DNA of 64,000 bases from Aequorivita todarodis (GCF_028561335.1 NZ_JAQQTG010000006.1:317-64316); one strand, 5' to 3'; shown: positions 17,663-25,909, numbered from the stretch's first letter. The notes: generated from the sequence alone by a model not told the origin. Numbers and translations are program-made.

Positions 17663-19354
17663 TTAGGGATGTTTTCTGAAAAATTTTGCTTCAAATGTAG
17701 CACTATTTCCAACATTATCTATTACTATAAGTTTGAAATTGTTCTCGGTTTCCAAATTTATATTATCATTGAAATTATAAGTTAGAACGTCTTTTTTGTA
17801 ATCATATTCCATCAAAATGAATTTTCCGTTGATGGTTCCCCTGTACGAACTGATGCCGCTCAGATCGTCAGTTATTTTCACTTTAAGAAAATTTTGGTGG
17901 CTTATCCATTTTCCTTCGGCAAAGTTTACGGGTTTTACAGTAGGCGGCGTTGTGTCAATGGCAACAGTGTAGCTACCAAAAGTCCTAATTTTCGCTGTTA
18001 ATTTGTCGCCGTTGCGGGTTGTGGAAGTGTATAGGGGCAATCCTTTATAATTAAGCCTTCCAATATAAAGTTTGTCCTTGTCTGATTCGTGATAGTTTGA
18101 AATATCGGCCGTGATTGAAATATTGCTATGGATAGGTATAACATCTTCGTGAAATTTCAATATATCGCCTTCGTCTTTTATATCCAAGTAAGTGTCTTCA
18201 TATAAGCTATTGGCAGGAATATAAATACTGAATTTGCCCTTGGTTATTGAGGTGGCGTGGTCTGCATAAATATAATCCGCTGTCTTTTCCACCTTTTTGG
18301 GATCCAATATCTCCATTTTCTTGCCTTCAATAGGAATTGAAACCTGCATGGTGTTTCCTTTGAAGTCGGAAACGTCTATTGTGTAAATTGAAGATAGGCT
18401 GTCATTAACGGTGATATAGCCATTATCGTCTTCTTTTGTAATTATGCTCAAAGGATTGTTGGGCTCCCTAAAAAGCTTTTGGACCATACTTTTATTGGTT
18501 TCATAGTAATTGTAATCCGTATAACGATTCAAATAGCGCGTTTCGGAAAAAGCAAATTTGTTGAAGAGCACTTCAAACTTTTCAGTGCCGTTGAACTGGG
18601 TATTTATTTTATAGGAACCATTTTTATTTGAAGCTCCATCCTGCTGGTCAAAGGTGGTTATTCCGAAGCCAATTTTACCATAAGCGGTCAGGCTTTCGGT
18701 TTTATAGGTACCGTCCTTTTGTTTTATCAGCCTTAGTTTTGTTCGGTTCTGGCTTTGGTTTACGTGCGCATCCTCGCCCGTGGGATATGCGAAAACGGCA
18801 CTCACAATGGGTTTTTTTGAATCGGGTATCTCAATTCCAAACAGAAGCGGGTTCATAGGTCTTTGGGAAGAATCCCGGATTTCGAAATGCAAATGCGGCC
18901 CGCCGCTGCCGCCTGTGTTTCCGGTGTATGCAATGAGGTCTCCTTTTTTAACGGGCAGAAGTGTTTTCTCCGGAAAAAGCTCAATTTCAAAAGTCTCTTT
19001 TGCGTATTGGGTGTCCTTTGCATATTTTTCAATATCGCCGGCAAAGCTCCGCAAATGGCCGTAAACAGTAGTGTAGCCGTTGGGATGAAGAATATAGAGT
19101 GCTTTTCCGTAACCATAATGCTGAACGTTTATTCGGCTTACGTATCCATTTGCCGGGGCATAAACCGGAAGCCCTTCCCGCTGTTCCGTTTTAATGTCCA
19201 AACCGCTGTGAAAATGGTTGGCGCGCATTTCGCCAAAATTGCCCGCAAGGACCATATTGATATTTAGTGGGTTGGAAAAATAGTCTGTGGGAATACCATT
19301 TTGGCTGTATGCAAACCCGCCAAAAAGCAGGAGCATGGATAAAAATTTCTTCAT
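17663..19354 (-). CDS. M23 family metallopeptidase
   Basis: A 563-residue protein with a signal peptide (about 1-18, ending AYSQ). The LytM/M23 zinc domain is near the N-terminus: HSGLD (H49, D53), a second histidine in VYGHLRSF near residue 100, and the HLHFEIR motif at 154-160. The rest, about 400 residues, is beta-rich with no recognised motif. M23 enzymes cut peptide bonds in peptidoglycan or activate amidases, so a periplasmic or outer-membrane role is expected. It precedes the TonB receptor by nine bases, an arrangement that suggests joint expression, perhaps with peptidoglycan remodelling around the receptor; that link is inference. Confidence 0.88.
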   Translation of the reverse strand: MKKFLSMLLLFGGFAYSQNGIPTDYFSNPLNINMVLAGNFGEMRANHFHSGLDIKTEQREGLPVYAPANGYVSRINVQHYGYGKALYILHPNGYTTVYGHLRSFAGDIEKYAKDTQYAKETFEIELFPEKTLLPVKKGDLIAYTGNTGGSGGPHLHFEIRDSSQRPMNPLLFGIEIPDSKKPIVSAVFAYPTGEDAHVNQSQNRTKLRLIKQKDGTYKTESLTAYGKIGFGITTFDQQDGASNKNGSYKINTQFNGTEKFEVLFNKFAFSETRYLNRYTDYNYYETNKSMVQKLFREPNNPLSIITKEDDNGYITVNDSLSSIYTIDVSDFKGNTMQVSIPIEGKKMEILDPKKVEKTADYIYADHATSITKGKFSIYIPANSLYEDTYLDIKDEGDILKFHEDVIPIHSNISITADISNYHESDKDKLYIGRLNYKGLPLYTSTTRNGDKLTAKIRTFGSYTVAIDTTPPTVKPVNFAEGKWISHQNFLKVKITDDLSGISSYRGTINGKFILMEYDYKKDVLTYNFNDNINLETENNFKLIVIDNVGNSATFEAKFFRKHP

Positions 19355-19447
19355 CGTGTAAAAATAAGAATACGCTATAACTAAAAGGGGAGAGGGGCTG
19401 ATTTATTGTACTATTTTTCAATATTACAAAAAATTATGGAAAACTTC

Positions 19448-19477
19448 TTGCTTATTAGGGATGGTATGCTAACTTTG
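19448..19477 (+). promoter_or_regulatory. Promoter of the coiled-coil/zapA operon
   Basis: TTG at 19448-19450 and TAACTTTG at 19470-19477 are separated by exactly 19 bases, which fits the Bacteroidota sigma factor consensus (TTG-N19-TAnnTTTG). The start codon is 27 bases further on. This is the best promoter match found in the window. Confidence 0.7.
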
Positions 19478-19504
19478 TGAAAGAAGTATTGAACGCAGAT
19501 TTTA

Positions 19505-19795
19505 ATGAGTAATCTTTCTGAAATAGTTGATTCTCTTGAACATAGGATTGGCAAACTGCTTAGCAGGCATGAAAAATTAAAAAAAGCCAATGCGGAATTG
19601 GAAGAAGAACTCACCGTTTTAAAATCGAAACAGCAACAATTTGAAACTGAAATTGAAGCTTGGGCCGAAAAATGTAACTCATTAAAACTGGCAAATTCAA
19701 TGCTTGGCAGCGACCAACATAAACGAGAAACTAAACTCAAGATAAACGCTCTAGTTCGGGAAATTGACCATTGCATAAGCCAGCTTTCCGAATAA
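19505..19795 (+). CDS. Small coiled-coil protein upstream of zapA (ZapB-like candidate)
   Basis: A 96-residue protein, nearly all predicted helix with heptad-like spacing: LEHRIGKLLSRHEKLKKANAE in the first half and FETEIEAWAEKCNSL in the second. It is charged and without membrane segments. It is followed ten bases later by zapA under one promoter, then the 6S-type RNA and rny. In E. coli ZapA works with the coiled-coil protein ZapB; size, structure and linkage suggest a similar partner, but there is no clear sequence match and this is inference. The family is conserved in flavobacteria as far as I recall, without a known role. Confidence 0.75.
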   Translation: MSNLSEIVDSLEHRIGKLLSRHEKLKKANAELEEELTVLKSKQQQFETEIEAWAEKCNSLKLANSMLGSDQHKRETKLKINALVREIDHCISQLSE

Positions 19796-19805
19796 AATTA
19801 TAACG

Positions 19806-20096
19806 ATGGCCGAACCATTAAAAATAAAACTATCAATTGCAGACAGGGTGTATCCCCTGACCATCAACCCCTCGCAGGAAGAGGGATTGCGGTTGGCGAG
19901 CAAGAAGATAGAAGAAATGATCAAGAAGTTCGAGCAAAGTTATGCCGTCCGCGACAAACAGGATGTATTGGCCATGTGTGCCCTCCAGTTTGCCGCCCAG
20001 GTAGAGCAAAAACAAATTGATAAATCTAGCGACACACAGGAAACGGAAGCAAAGCTCCAGGCTTTGGACCGTTTGCTGCAGGAGCAGCTATCATAA
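19806..20096 (+). CDS. zapA: Cell division protein ZapA
   Basis: A 96-residue protein. The N-terminal beta-alpha segment (KIKLSIADRVYPLTINPSQEE) and the following helical region (RLASKKIEEMIKKFEQ) match ZapA, which bundles FtsZ filaments and forms tetramers through its coiled-coil tail. The cell-division site is the expected location. The gene sits in an operon with the upstream coiled-coil gene (gap of ten bases) and just before a 6S-type RNA, a neighbourhood also seen in other phyla, where zapA precedes ssrS. Confidence 0.88.
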   Translation: MAEPLKIKLSIADRVYPLTINPSQEEGLRLASKKIEEMIKKFEQSYAVRDKQDVLAMCALQFAAQVEQKQIDKSSDTQETEAKLQALDRLLQEQLS

Positions 20097-20119
20097 CGTT
20101 CTTTAAATTAAATAAGGTA

Positions 20120-20290
20120 CTGCCTACATTAATACTAATTTTTGGTAAACTCAACAGGAATTCTTTAAAAAGGGTGAGTTGAAGTTGTAAAAGCGAGCCG
20201 TCTTTGAGCGGATACTTGACCAGCTTGTTAACCCTAAACTTGTTTTTAAGGAGTTTATTCAAAATAATAATATTGATGTAGGCTTTTTTT
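20120..20290 (+). ncRNA. ssrS: 6S-type regulatory RNA (6S-Flavo class), between zapA and rny
   Basis: GCCTACATTAATA at 20122-20134 pairs with TATTGATGTAGGC at about 20271-20283, closing a domain of about 165 nt that ends in a run of T (20284-20290). Inside, AACTCA near 20148 pairs with TGAGTT near 20175, and a partly open middle follows, like the bulged rod that lets 6S RNA imitate an open promoter and bind RNA polymerase. The zapA neighbourhood, the size and the terminal stem match the flavobacterial 6S RNA family. The exact 5' end is inferred from the stem. Confidence 0.8.
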
Positions 20291-20311
20291 ATATACATAA
20301 ATCAACGAAAA

Positions 20312-21874
20312 ATGGACATCATAACTACAATAATCATTGCTGTCGTTGGTATTGTGATTGGGTTTTTTATTGCAAAAATACTGGAGCGAAACAACGCTTC
20401 CCAGCTTATAGCCAGAGCAAAAAAAAGCGCAGTATCAATACTGAAAGAAGCGAAAGCCGAAGCAGAGACGATAAAAAAAGACAAGATACTTCAGGCCAAG
20501 GAAAAGTTTTTGGAATTGAAGTCTGAACACGAAAAGGTAATCCTCAACCGCGACAAAAAGATTTCGGAAGCAGAAAAAAGAATTCGCGATAAGGAATCAC
20601 AGGTTTCCAGCGAGCTCGCAAAATCAAAAAAGCTAAATGCTGAATTAGAAGAAAAACAAACCGATTACAACGAAAGGATCTCGATACTTGAAAAAAAACA
20701 AAGCGAGGTAGAGAAACTGCACCGCAGCCAAGTGGAACAACTGGAAGTAATCAGCAGCCTTTCCGCGGAAGACGCGAAGGCACAGCTAATGGAAAGCCTT
20801 AAGGACGAAGCCAAAACACAGGCAATGGCCTATGTCCAAACGTCCATGGAAGAGGCAAAAATGACCGCCCAGCAGGAAGCCAAAAAAATAATCGTCAATA
20901 CCATTCAACGTATCGGGACCGAAGAAGCTGTTGAAAACTGTGTTTCGGTTTTTAACCTTGAAAGTGATGACGTTAAAGGTAGGATTATTGGCCGCGAAGG
21001 GCGAAATATCCGCGCTATTGAGGCCGCAACAGGGGTCGAGATAATTGTTGACGATACCCCGGAAGCCATTATCCTTTCCTGTTTTGATTCCGTAAGAAGG
21101 GAAATTGCCCGTTTGTCGCTGCATAAATTGGTGACCGATGGCCGTATCCATCCCGCGCGTATTGAAGAAGTGGTCCAAAAAACCACCAAGCAAATAGAGG
21201 AAGAAATTATTGAAGTCGGCAAAAGAACCGTTATCGATTTAGGAATCCACGGGCTGCATCCAGAACTTATAAAAGCAGTGGGGCGTATGAAATACCGTTC
21301 CTCTTACGGTCAAAACCTTTTGCATCACTCCCGCGAAGTTGCACGACTTTGTGGCGTAATGGCGGCGGAACTCGGTTTAAATGCCAAACTGGCAAAACGA
21401 GCTGGATTGCTCCACGATATAGGAAAAGTACCCGAAACCGAGACTGAAATGCCCCACGCACTTTTGGGAATGCAGTGGGCAGAAAAGTACGGCGAAAAAC
21501 CAGAGGTCTGCAACGCCATCGGCGCCCACCACGATGAGATTGAAATGACGGGATTATTGTCTCCAATTGTTCAGGTTTGCGATGCTATTAGCGGCGCCAG
21601 ACCTGGAGCAAGACGTCAAGTGTTGGACTCTTATATTCAGCGTTTGAAGGATTTAGAGGACATCGCTTTTGGTTTCGGCGGTGTTAATAAAGCGTACGCC
21701 ATACAAGCGGGCCGCGAGCTTCGTGTAATGGTGGAAAGCGATAAGGTAAGCGATGAAAAGGCCGCCCAACTGTCCTTTGAAATTTCACAAAAGATACAAA
21801 CCGATATGACCTATCCGGGACAAGTGAAGGTCACCGTTATTCGTGAAACGAGAGCGGTTAATATTGCAAAATAA
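20312..21874 (+). CDS. rny: Ribonuclease Y
   Basis: A 520-residue endoribonuclease. It has an N-terminal membrane segment (residues 1-27, [19 protein letters not shown]), a long charged coiled coil (about 30-200), a KH RNA-binding domain (about 210-275, [17 protein letters not shown]) and an HD domain with [16 protein letters not shown] and [10 protein letters not shown] that supplies the metal site. It starts mRNA decay at the inner membrane. Length and domain order match B. subtilis RNase Y. It follows the 6S-type RNA and is followed by a terminator between inverted repeats. The next gene, xerD, converges on it. Confidence 0.95.
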   Translation: MDIITTIIIAVVGIVIGFFIAKILERNNASQLIARAKKSAVSILKEAKAEAETIKKDKILQAKEKFLELKSEHEKVILNRDKKISEAEKRIRDKESQVSSELAKSKKLNAELEEKQTDYNERISILEKKQSEVEKLHRSQVEQLEVISSLSAEDAKAQLMESLKDEAKTQAMAYVQTSMEEAKMTAQQEAKKIIVNTIQRIGTEEAVENCVSVFNLESDDVKGRIIGREGRNIRAIEAATGVEIIVDDTPEAIILSCFDSVRREIARLSLHKLVTDGRIHPARIEEVVQKTTKQIEEEIIEVGKRTVIDLGIHGLHPELIKAVGRMKYRSSYGQNLLHHSREVARLCGVMAAELGLNAKLAKRAGLLHDIGKVPETETEMPHALLGMQWAEKYGEKPEVCNAIGAHHDEIEMTGLLSPIVQVCDAISGARPGARRQVLDSYIQRLKDLEDIAFGFGGVNKAYAIQAGRELRVMVESDKVSDEKAAQLSFEISQKIQTDMTYPGQVKVTVIRETRAVNIAK

Positions 21875-21989
21875 TAGCCCCCTAACCCCCCAAGGGGGAA
21901 CTCTTACTGAAACCCAATAAAAAGCTCCGAAAGGAGTTTTTTTGTTTTTCACAACAGTGGAATTCCCCCTTTGGGGGCGGAGGGGGCTA
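21875..21989. repeat. Inverted G/C-rich repeats flanking the rny/xerD terminator
   Basis: The block at 21875-21900 (TAGCCCCCTAACCCCCCAAG, then GGGGAA) and the block at 21963-21989 (TTCCCCCTTTGGGGGCGGAG, then GGGGCTA) form an imperfect inverted repeat. It starts right after the rny stop codon and ends at the xerD stop codon. A related single copy is at 7-30. It is probably a dispersed palindromic repeat of the genome. Confidence 0.75.
21919..21944 (+). terminator. Terminator of rny
   Basis: AAAAAGCTCC and GGAGTTTTTTT pair closely around a four-base loop and run into T, between the two inverted repeats. The A run on the other side lets it also serve xerD. Confidence 0.75.
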
Positions 21990-22889
21990 GGCTTCCTTTC
22001 TTGGGTGGTACCGATTAATGACCTCCGTTAAATGCTTCCTGTCAATATGTGTATAAATCTCGGTAGTGGTAATGCTTTCGTGACCGAGCATTTGCTGAAT
22101 GGCGCGAAGATCTGCTCCATTTTCCAAAAGATGGGTTGCAAAAGAATGACGAAAGGTATGGGGACTGATGCTTTTCCGAATGCCTGCTTTTTCGGCCAAA
22201 CGTTTCACGATGGTAAATATCATTGCGCGCGTTAACGGCCTTCCGTGCTGGTTTAGGAAAACGGTATCCTTTGCCTTGGGGTCAATTTCTTGGTGCACGC
22301 GAATCTCCTTCCTGTAAATAGTAATGTATTTTTCGGTAATTGGCCCAATGGGCACCAAGCGTTGCTTATCGCCCTTGCCCGTAACTTTTATAAAACCTTC
22401 CTCAAAAAAAAGGTCGGAGATTTTAAGGCTTGTAAGTTCTGAAACCCGCAGGCCGCAGCCATATAGCGTTTCGAGGATTGCACGGTTGCGCTCGCCTTGT
22501 TTTGAGCTCAGATCTATTGCGTTTATAAGCGCATCAATTTCTTCAACAGCCAAAGTATCTGGCAATTTTCTTCCCAGTTTTGGGGCTTCAATAAGCTCTA
22601 ATGGGTTGGTTTTTCGGTAATCCTCAAAAATTAGGTAATTGAAAAACCCTTTCAAACCCGAAATCAATCGGCTTTGGGAACGGGGATTTACTTTTTTGGC
22701 AATTTCATAAATGAATTGTTGCAGCGTTTCTTCCGAAATGGAAACGGGGGAAATGTCCATTTCATTGGTTTCCAGCCAGCGCATCAGTTTTTTTACGTCC
22801 AATGAATAGTTGATGATGGAATTTTCGGAAAGCCCACGCTCCAAACGGAGGTAGTTTTGATAATCCTTCAAAGTTTCGTTCCACTTCAT
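21987..22889 (-). CDS. xerD: Site-specific tyrosine recombinase XerD
   Basis: A 300-residue recombinase with a SAM-like core-binding N-terminal domain (about 1-90) and a C-terminal catalytic domain. The catalytic set includes the arginine in GCGLRVSELTS and H244, R247, H270 and the nucleophile Y279 (HTFRHSFATHLLENGAD, LGHESITTTEIYTHI). Length and motifs match the chromosomal XerD that resolves dimers at dif with XerC or a relative, not a phage integrase: no attachment site or phage gene is near. It is convergent with rny. In flavobacteria xerD is often close to aroQ, as here, with three barrel genes in between. Confidence 0.88.
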   Translation of the reverse strand: MKWNETLKDYQNYLRLERGLSENSIINYSLDVKKLMRWLETNEMDISPVSISEETLQQFIYEIAKKVNPRSQSRLISGLKGFFNYLIFEDYRKTNPLELIEAPKLGRKLPDTLAVEEIDALINAIDLSSKQGERNRAILETLYGCGLRVSELTSLKISDLFFEEGFIKVTGKGDKQRLVPIGPITEKYITIYRKEIRVHQEIDPKAKDTVFLNQHGRPLTRAMIFTIVKRLAEKAGIRKSISPHTFRHSFATHLLENGADLRAIQQMLGHESITTTEIYTHIDRKHLTEVINRYHPRKEA

Positions 22890-22959
22890 ACCGCTATATT
22901 ACTATTAAAAACAATAGTTAACAAAAAACTAAATGTATTTTAAGGCATAACATTAAGGG

Positions 22960-22967
22960 TATCTTTG
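22960..22967 (+). promoter_or_regulatory. Candidate -7 element for the first barrel gene
   Basis: TATCTTTG fits TAnnTTTG 33 bases before the ATG; the -33 region has TTT rather than TTG. Confidence 0.4.
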
Positions 22968-23000
22968 CGTTTTAATTGAAACCTCAAAAAAAAAATTATT

Positions 23001-23549
23001 ATGAAAAAATTGATTGTAGCAGTACTTACATTATTTATTGGCACCACCGCTTTTTCGCAGGAACTTGATCTTGGGGTAAAAGCTGGGGTTAACTTTTCAA
23101 AAATTTCAGACATAGATAATCTTTCCAATAAAACGGGTTTTCAGGCGGGTGTTTTCGCCGGAATTAAGTTTACCGACAAGGTAGGTATTCAGGCGGATGT
23201 GCTGTATTCCCAGCAGGGCGCTGAGTTTGATTACGGAAAGTTTGACCTGAATTATGTAAACATCCCAATTGTTTTGAAATACTATTTAGTGCAAGGATTA
23301 AATGTTCAAGCAGGACCGCAATTTGGGTTTATTTTGGATGATGATATTTATGATGATCGCTTTGGAACCAATTCAATTGATGCCAATACAGAAAAAAGTG
23401 ATGTGTCGGGAATCGTGGGCGCAGGTTACGATTTTCCGTTCGGGATTAGAGTGGACGCCCGTTATAACTTTGGTTTTACGGATGTCGTAAAAGACACTAA
23501 GAGCAAAAACAATGTGTTTTCGGTAGCCTTGGGGTATTCGTTCCTATAA
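23001..23549 (+). CDS. Outer-membrane beta-barrel protein (porin family), copy 1
   Basis: A 182-residue protein with a signal peptide (about 1-20, ending TTAFSQ) and eight predicted strands, including LDLGVKAGVNFSKIS, VGIQADVLYSQQGAEF, LNYVNIPIVLKYY and VQAGPQFGFIL, ending VFSVALGYSFL. This is the small OmpA/OmpX-like eight-strand barrel common in Bacteroidota. The terminal aromatic residue is near the C-terminus, as the BAM complex needs. It is the first of three adjacent related genes, each with its own terminator, so probably expressed independently. Role unknown. Confidence 0.85.
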   Translation: MKKLIVAVLTLFIGTTAFSQELDLGVKAGVNFSKISDIDNLSNKTGFQAGVFAGIKFTDKVGIQADVLYSQQGAEFDYGKFDLNYVNIPIVLKYYLVQGLNVQAGPQFGFILDDDIYDDRFGTNSIDANTEKSDVSGIVGAGYDFPFGIRVDARYNFGFTDVVKDTKSKNNVFSVALGYSFL

Positions 23550-23570
23550 AAACCTAAAATTTAAAATAGT

Positions 23571-23600
23571 AAAGCCGCCTGATTTGGGCGGTTTTTTTTA
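23571..23600 (+). terminator. Terminator of barrel gene 1
   Basis: CCGCC and GGCGG pair across a short loop and a run of T follows. Confidence 0.75.
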
Positions 23601-23731
23601 TAAAATAATTAAGAAAAGGCCGCGAAAAGGCTTAAAAATTGGTTGTTTTTTCGTTAAAATATAACAAAAGACGGGAATGGGATATTTAATATTTTGGTTC
23701 TTTGGGCTATTAACGAAAAAAATCAGATGAT

Positions 23732-24358
23732 ATGAAAAAGTTATGTTTTATTACAGCAATTACAATTATGTCAATAACTGCAATGAAGGCCCAAGAAGTT
23801 AGGATTGGCGCCAAAGGTGGTTTAAACCTGGCAACTTTTAGCGGTGATGTTGAAAATGCAGACAATAGAACAGCCTTCCATCTTGGGGGATTGGTAGAGA
23901 TTCCATTCAGCGAAAGATTTTCCATCCAGCCAGAGATTTTATATTCGGCCCAGGGAGCTAAATACGACGACGCGGGTTCCTTTGGAGGCGTGCCGTATAA
24001 CTATACGGTCACTACCAAATTAGATTATATTCAAGTACCCGTGATGGCCAAGGTATATTTAGTGGAAGGCCTTGCACTGGAAGCCGGCCCACAGGTGGCA
24101 TTTTTAGTCAATGACAAATATGAATATGACGGAGATTTAGGTCCGTTTGAAGGTAGTGGCGAAGGTGATTTAGATGAAAATGATCTTTCAACCATAGATG
24201 TATCCTTAGGCGCAGGTGCTTCCTATAGACTGCCCATGGGTTTGTTTTTGGGAGCCCGATATAACTTTGGGTTAAGCAACGTAAACGACGCTGCCGATAA
24301 GGATGATTATAAAATACATAACAATGTATTGCAGCTTTCGGTAGGTTATTCATTTTAA
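23732..24358 (+). CDS. Outer-membrane beta-barrel protein (porin family), copy 2
   Basis: A 208-residue paralogue of the genes on either side. It has a signal peptide (about 1-20, ending MKAQ), the strand motifs VRIGAKGGLNLATFSG, FSIQPEILYSAQGAKYD, LDYIQVPVMAKVYLVEG and LALEAGPQVAFLV, and an acidic loop before the C-terminal strands (GSGEGDLDENDLST). It ends LQLSVGYSF. The barrel is longer than copy 1 because of loop insertions. It lies in a tandem cluster and is closer in sequence to copy 3 than to copy 1, so a second duplication is likely. Function unknown. Confidence 0.85.
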   Translation: MKKLCFITAITIMSITAMKAQEVRIGAKGGLNLATFSGDVENADNRTAFHLGGLVEIPFSERFSIQPEILYSAQGAKYDDAGSFGGVPYNYTVTTKLDYIQVPVMAKVYLVEGLALEAGPQVAFLVNDKYEYDGDLGPFEGSGEGDLDENDLSTIDVSLGAGASYRLPMGLFLGARYNFGLSNVNDAADKDDYKIHNNVLQLSVGYSF

Positions 24359-24392
24359 GGAAACAACTTCTTTGTGATAAGTTATTGAGTTT

Positions 24393-24424
24393 TAAAGCCG
24401 TCCTGAGAGGGGCGGCTTTTTTTG
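24393..24424 (+). terminator. Terminator of barrel gene 2
   Basis: AAAGCCGTCC pairs with GGGGCGGCTTT and continues into a run of T. Confidence 0.75.
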
Positions 24425-24595
24425 TTAAAAATTTTAGAAAAATATGATTTTAATCATTTAAAGAAATATGAATTTATCGTTCATTTGTTACGGTTAGTAA
24501 TAAAACGCCTTTTTTGAAAACCTATCGATTTTCAAAATCGATTCGAATATTAGAAAATTATTTTTATTTTAGTATTTAGCTATCTGTAAATATCC

Positions 24596-24627
24596 ATGTT
24601 ACATATGTTATAGGTTTTGTAACATAT
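24596..24627. promoter_or_regulatory. Dyad of TGTTAC half-sites upstream of barrel gene 3
   Basis: ATGTTACA (24596-24603) is inverted to TGTAACAT (24618-24625), and ATATGTTA (24603-24610) to TAACATAT (24620-24627). The nested dyads lie just before the candidate -33 TTG, where a regulator would act. Confidence 0.45.
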
Positions 24628-24635
24628 ACTTATTC

Positions 24636-24662
24636 TTGATAGTACCATTATTTATATATTTG
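24636..24662 (+). promoter_or_regulatory. Candidate promoter of barrel gene 3
   Basis: TTG at 24636-24638 and TATATTTG at 24655-24662, 16 bases apart, match the Bacteroidota consensus with slightly short spacing, 39 bases before the ATG. Confidence 0.5.
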
Positions 24663-24701
24663 AACTGACGCTATTGTCAACAACCTTAAATTTTAATTAT
24701 T

Positions 24702-25337
24702 ATGAAAAAACTTTTACTTCTTACTGCAGTTGCATTATTTGCATTTACTACTGCGCAATCCCAAGAATTCCGCATAGGGGCTAAAGCGGGTTTAAACGTT
24801 GCTTCCATCGGCGGTGATTACGTTGGTGGTTTAGATCCCCGCGTAAGTTTTCACTTAGGTGGATTGGTAGAAATACCATTGGCAGGAAAATTCGCCCTTC
24901 AACCTGAGCTTTTATATTCTTCCCAAGGCGCCAAATACGGTAGTTATCTAGGAGTTGATTTAGGAGATTATGAAGAAAAGATTCTTCTAGATTATATAAA
25001 TGTTCCGATTATGGGAAAATATTATATAATAGAAGGCTTGAGTGTTGAGCTTGGACCGCAAGTTGGAATTCTTGTTAATGCGAAGTACAAAGGTGAAGAT
25101 GAAGATGGTTCTTTTGATGTTGATGCAAAAGAAGATTATAATTCTTTAGATATTGCAATAGGTATTGGCGCTAGTTATCGTTTGAATAACGGCGTATTCT
25201 TTAGTTTAAGATTTAACAAGGGATTAATGGATATTTCTGACGATGATGACGAATATTTTGAGGAAGGAAACTATTACAGATATTCCTATAAAAACCAAAA
25301 CAACGTTTTCCAGGTTTCAGCGGGATATTCCTTCTAA
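24702..25337 (+). CDS. Outer-membrane beta-barrel protein (porin family), copy 3
   Basis: A 211-residue paralogue. The signal peptide (about 1-20, ending TTAQSQ) is followed by FRIGAKAGLNVASIGG, FALQPELLYSSQGAKYG, LDYINVPIMGKYYIIEG and LSVELGPQVGILV, then an acidic stretch (KGEDEDGSFDVDAKEDYNS) and terminal strands ending FQVSAGYSF. The acidic outer loops are longer than in copy 1. Upstream it has the richest regulatory region of the three. The gene is ended by its own terminator before aroQ. Confidence 0.85.
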   Translation: MKKLLLLTAVALFAFTTAQSQEFRIGAKAGLNVASIGGDYVGGLDPRVSFHLGGLVEIPLAGKFALQPELLYSSQGAKYGSYLGVDLGDYEEKILLDYINVPIMGKYYIIEGLSVELGPQVGILVNAKYKGEDEDGSFDVDAKEDYNSLDIAIGIGASYRLNNGVFFSLRFNKGLMDISDDDDEYFEEGNYYRYSYKNQNNVFQVSAGYSF

Positions 25338-25360
25338 AACTACTTGAAAATTATTTTATA

Positions 25361-25392
25361 AAAGCAGGAGCCAGGTTCCTGCTTTTTTTTAT
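25361..25392 (+). terminator. Terminator of barrel gene 3
   Basis: AAAGCAGGA pairs with TCCTGCTTT around a short loop and runs into T, 17 bases before aroQ. Confidence 0.8.
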
Positions 25393-25408
25393 TTGATATA
25401 TTTACGAT

Positions 25409-25825
25409 ATGAAAATAATCATCATCAACGGTCCAAACCTGAACCTGCTCGGCAAACGTGAAAACGATATCTATGGGGATGTAAGCTTCAACGATTTTTT
25501 TGAAAGCTTACGAAAAAAGTATGCAAACCAAGAGATTTCCTATTTTCAGTCGAATATAGAAGGGGAACTGATCGATAAACTTCAGGAAGTCGGTTACAAC
25601 TATGACGGTATCATTTTAAACGCTGCGGCCTACACCCATACTTCCGTAGGTATCGCAGATGCCGTAAAGGCAATATCTACGCCTGTTGTGGAAGTGCATA
25701 TCTCCAACACCTTTTCAAGAGAGGATTTTAGACACAAAAGCTACATTTCGCCAAATGCAAAAGGGGTGATCGTAGGTTTTGGGTTGCGCGGCTATGAGTT
25801 GGCTTTGCAGAGTTTTTTGAAATGA
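25409..25825 (+). CDS. aroQ: Type II 3-dehydroquinate dehydratase
   Basis: A 138-residue enzyme that dehydrates 3-dehydroquinate to 3-dehydroshikimate, the third step of the shikimate pathway. The signature IINGPNLNLLGKRE, catalytic R17 and Y22, and the substrate-binding IILNAAAYTHTSVGI and VEVHISNTFSRE segments are all present. Length is a little below the usual 145 but complete. AroB of the same pathway is at 43.5-44.6 kb. It converges on lpdA across a shared terminator. Confidence 0.93.
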   Translation: MKIIIINGPNLNLLGKRENDIYGDVSFNDFFESLRKKYANQEISYFQSNIEGELIDKLQEVGYNYDGIILNAAAYTHTSVGIADAVKAISTPVVEVHISNTFSREDFRHKSYISPNAKGVIVGFGLRGYELALQSFLK

Positions 25826-25909
25826 CCCCTTCCGTCTTTCAAGTCGCGAAAAGCGATTTGAAATCCACCTTCCCCTGAAAAAGAGGGAGAAGGCATTTTT
25901 GATAAATAA

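Larger units (their letters stand above)
24359..24701. other. Regulatory spacer before barrel gene 3
   Basis: This 343-base stretch holds the terminator of copy 2 (24393-24424), a perfect 9-bp-arm palindrome at 24524-24542 (ATCGATTTT-C-AAAATCGAT) and a group of TGTTAC-like half-sites at 24596-24627. It also holds the candidate promoter of copy 3 (24636-24662). No coding frame of interest was seen. Confidence 0.6.

Noticed and set aside
21987-22889. XerD as phage or island integrase
   Set aside because: Length and motifs fit chromosomal XerD, and there is no tRNA, attachment repeat or phage gene nearby.
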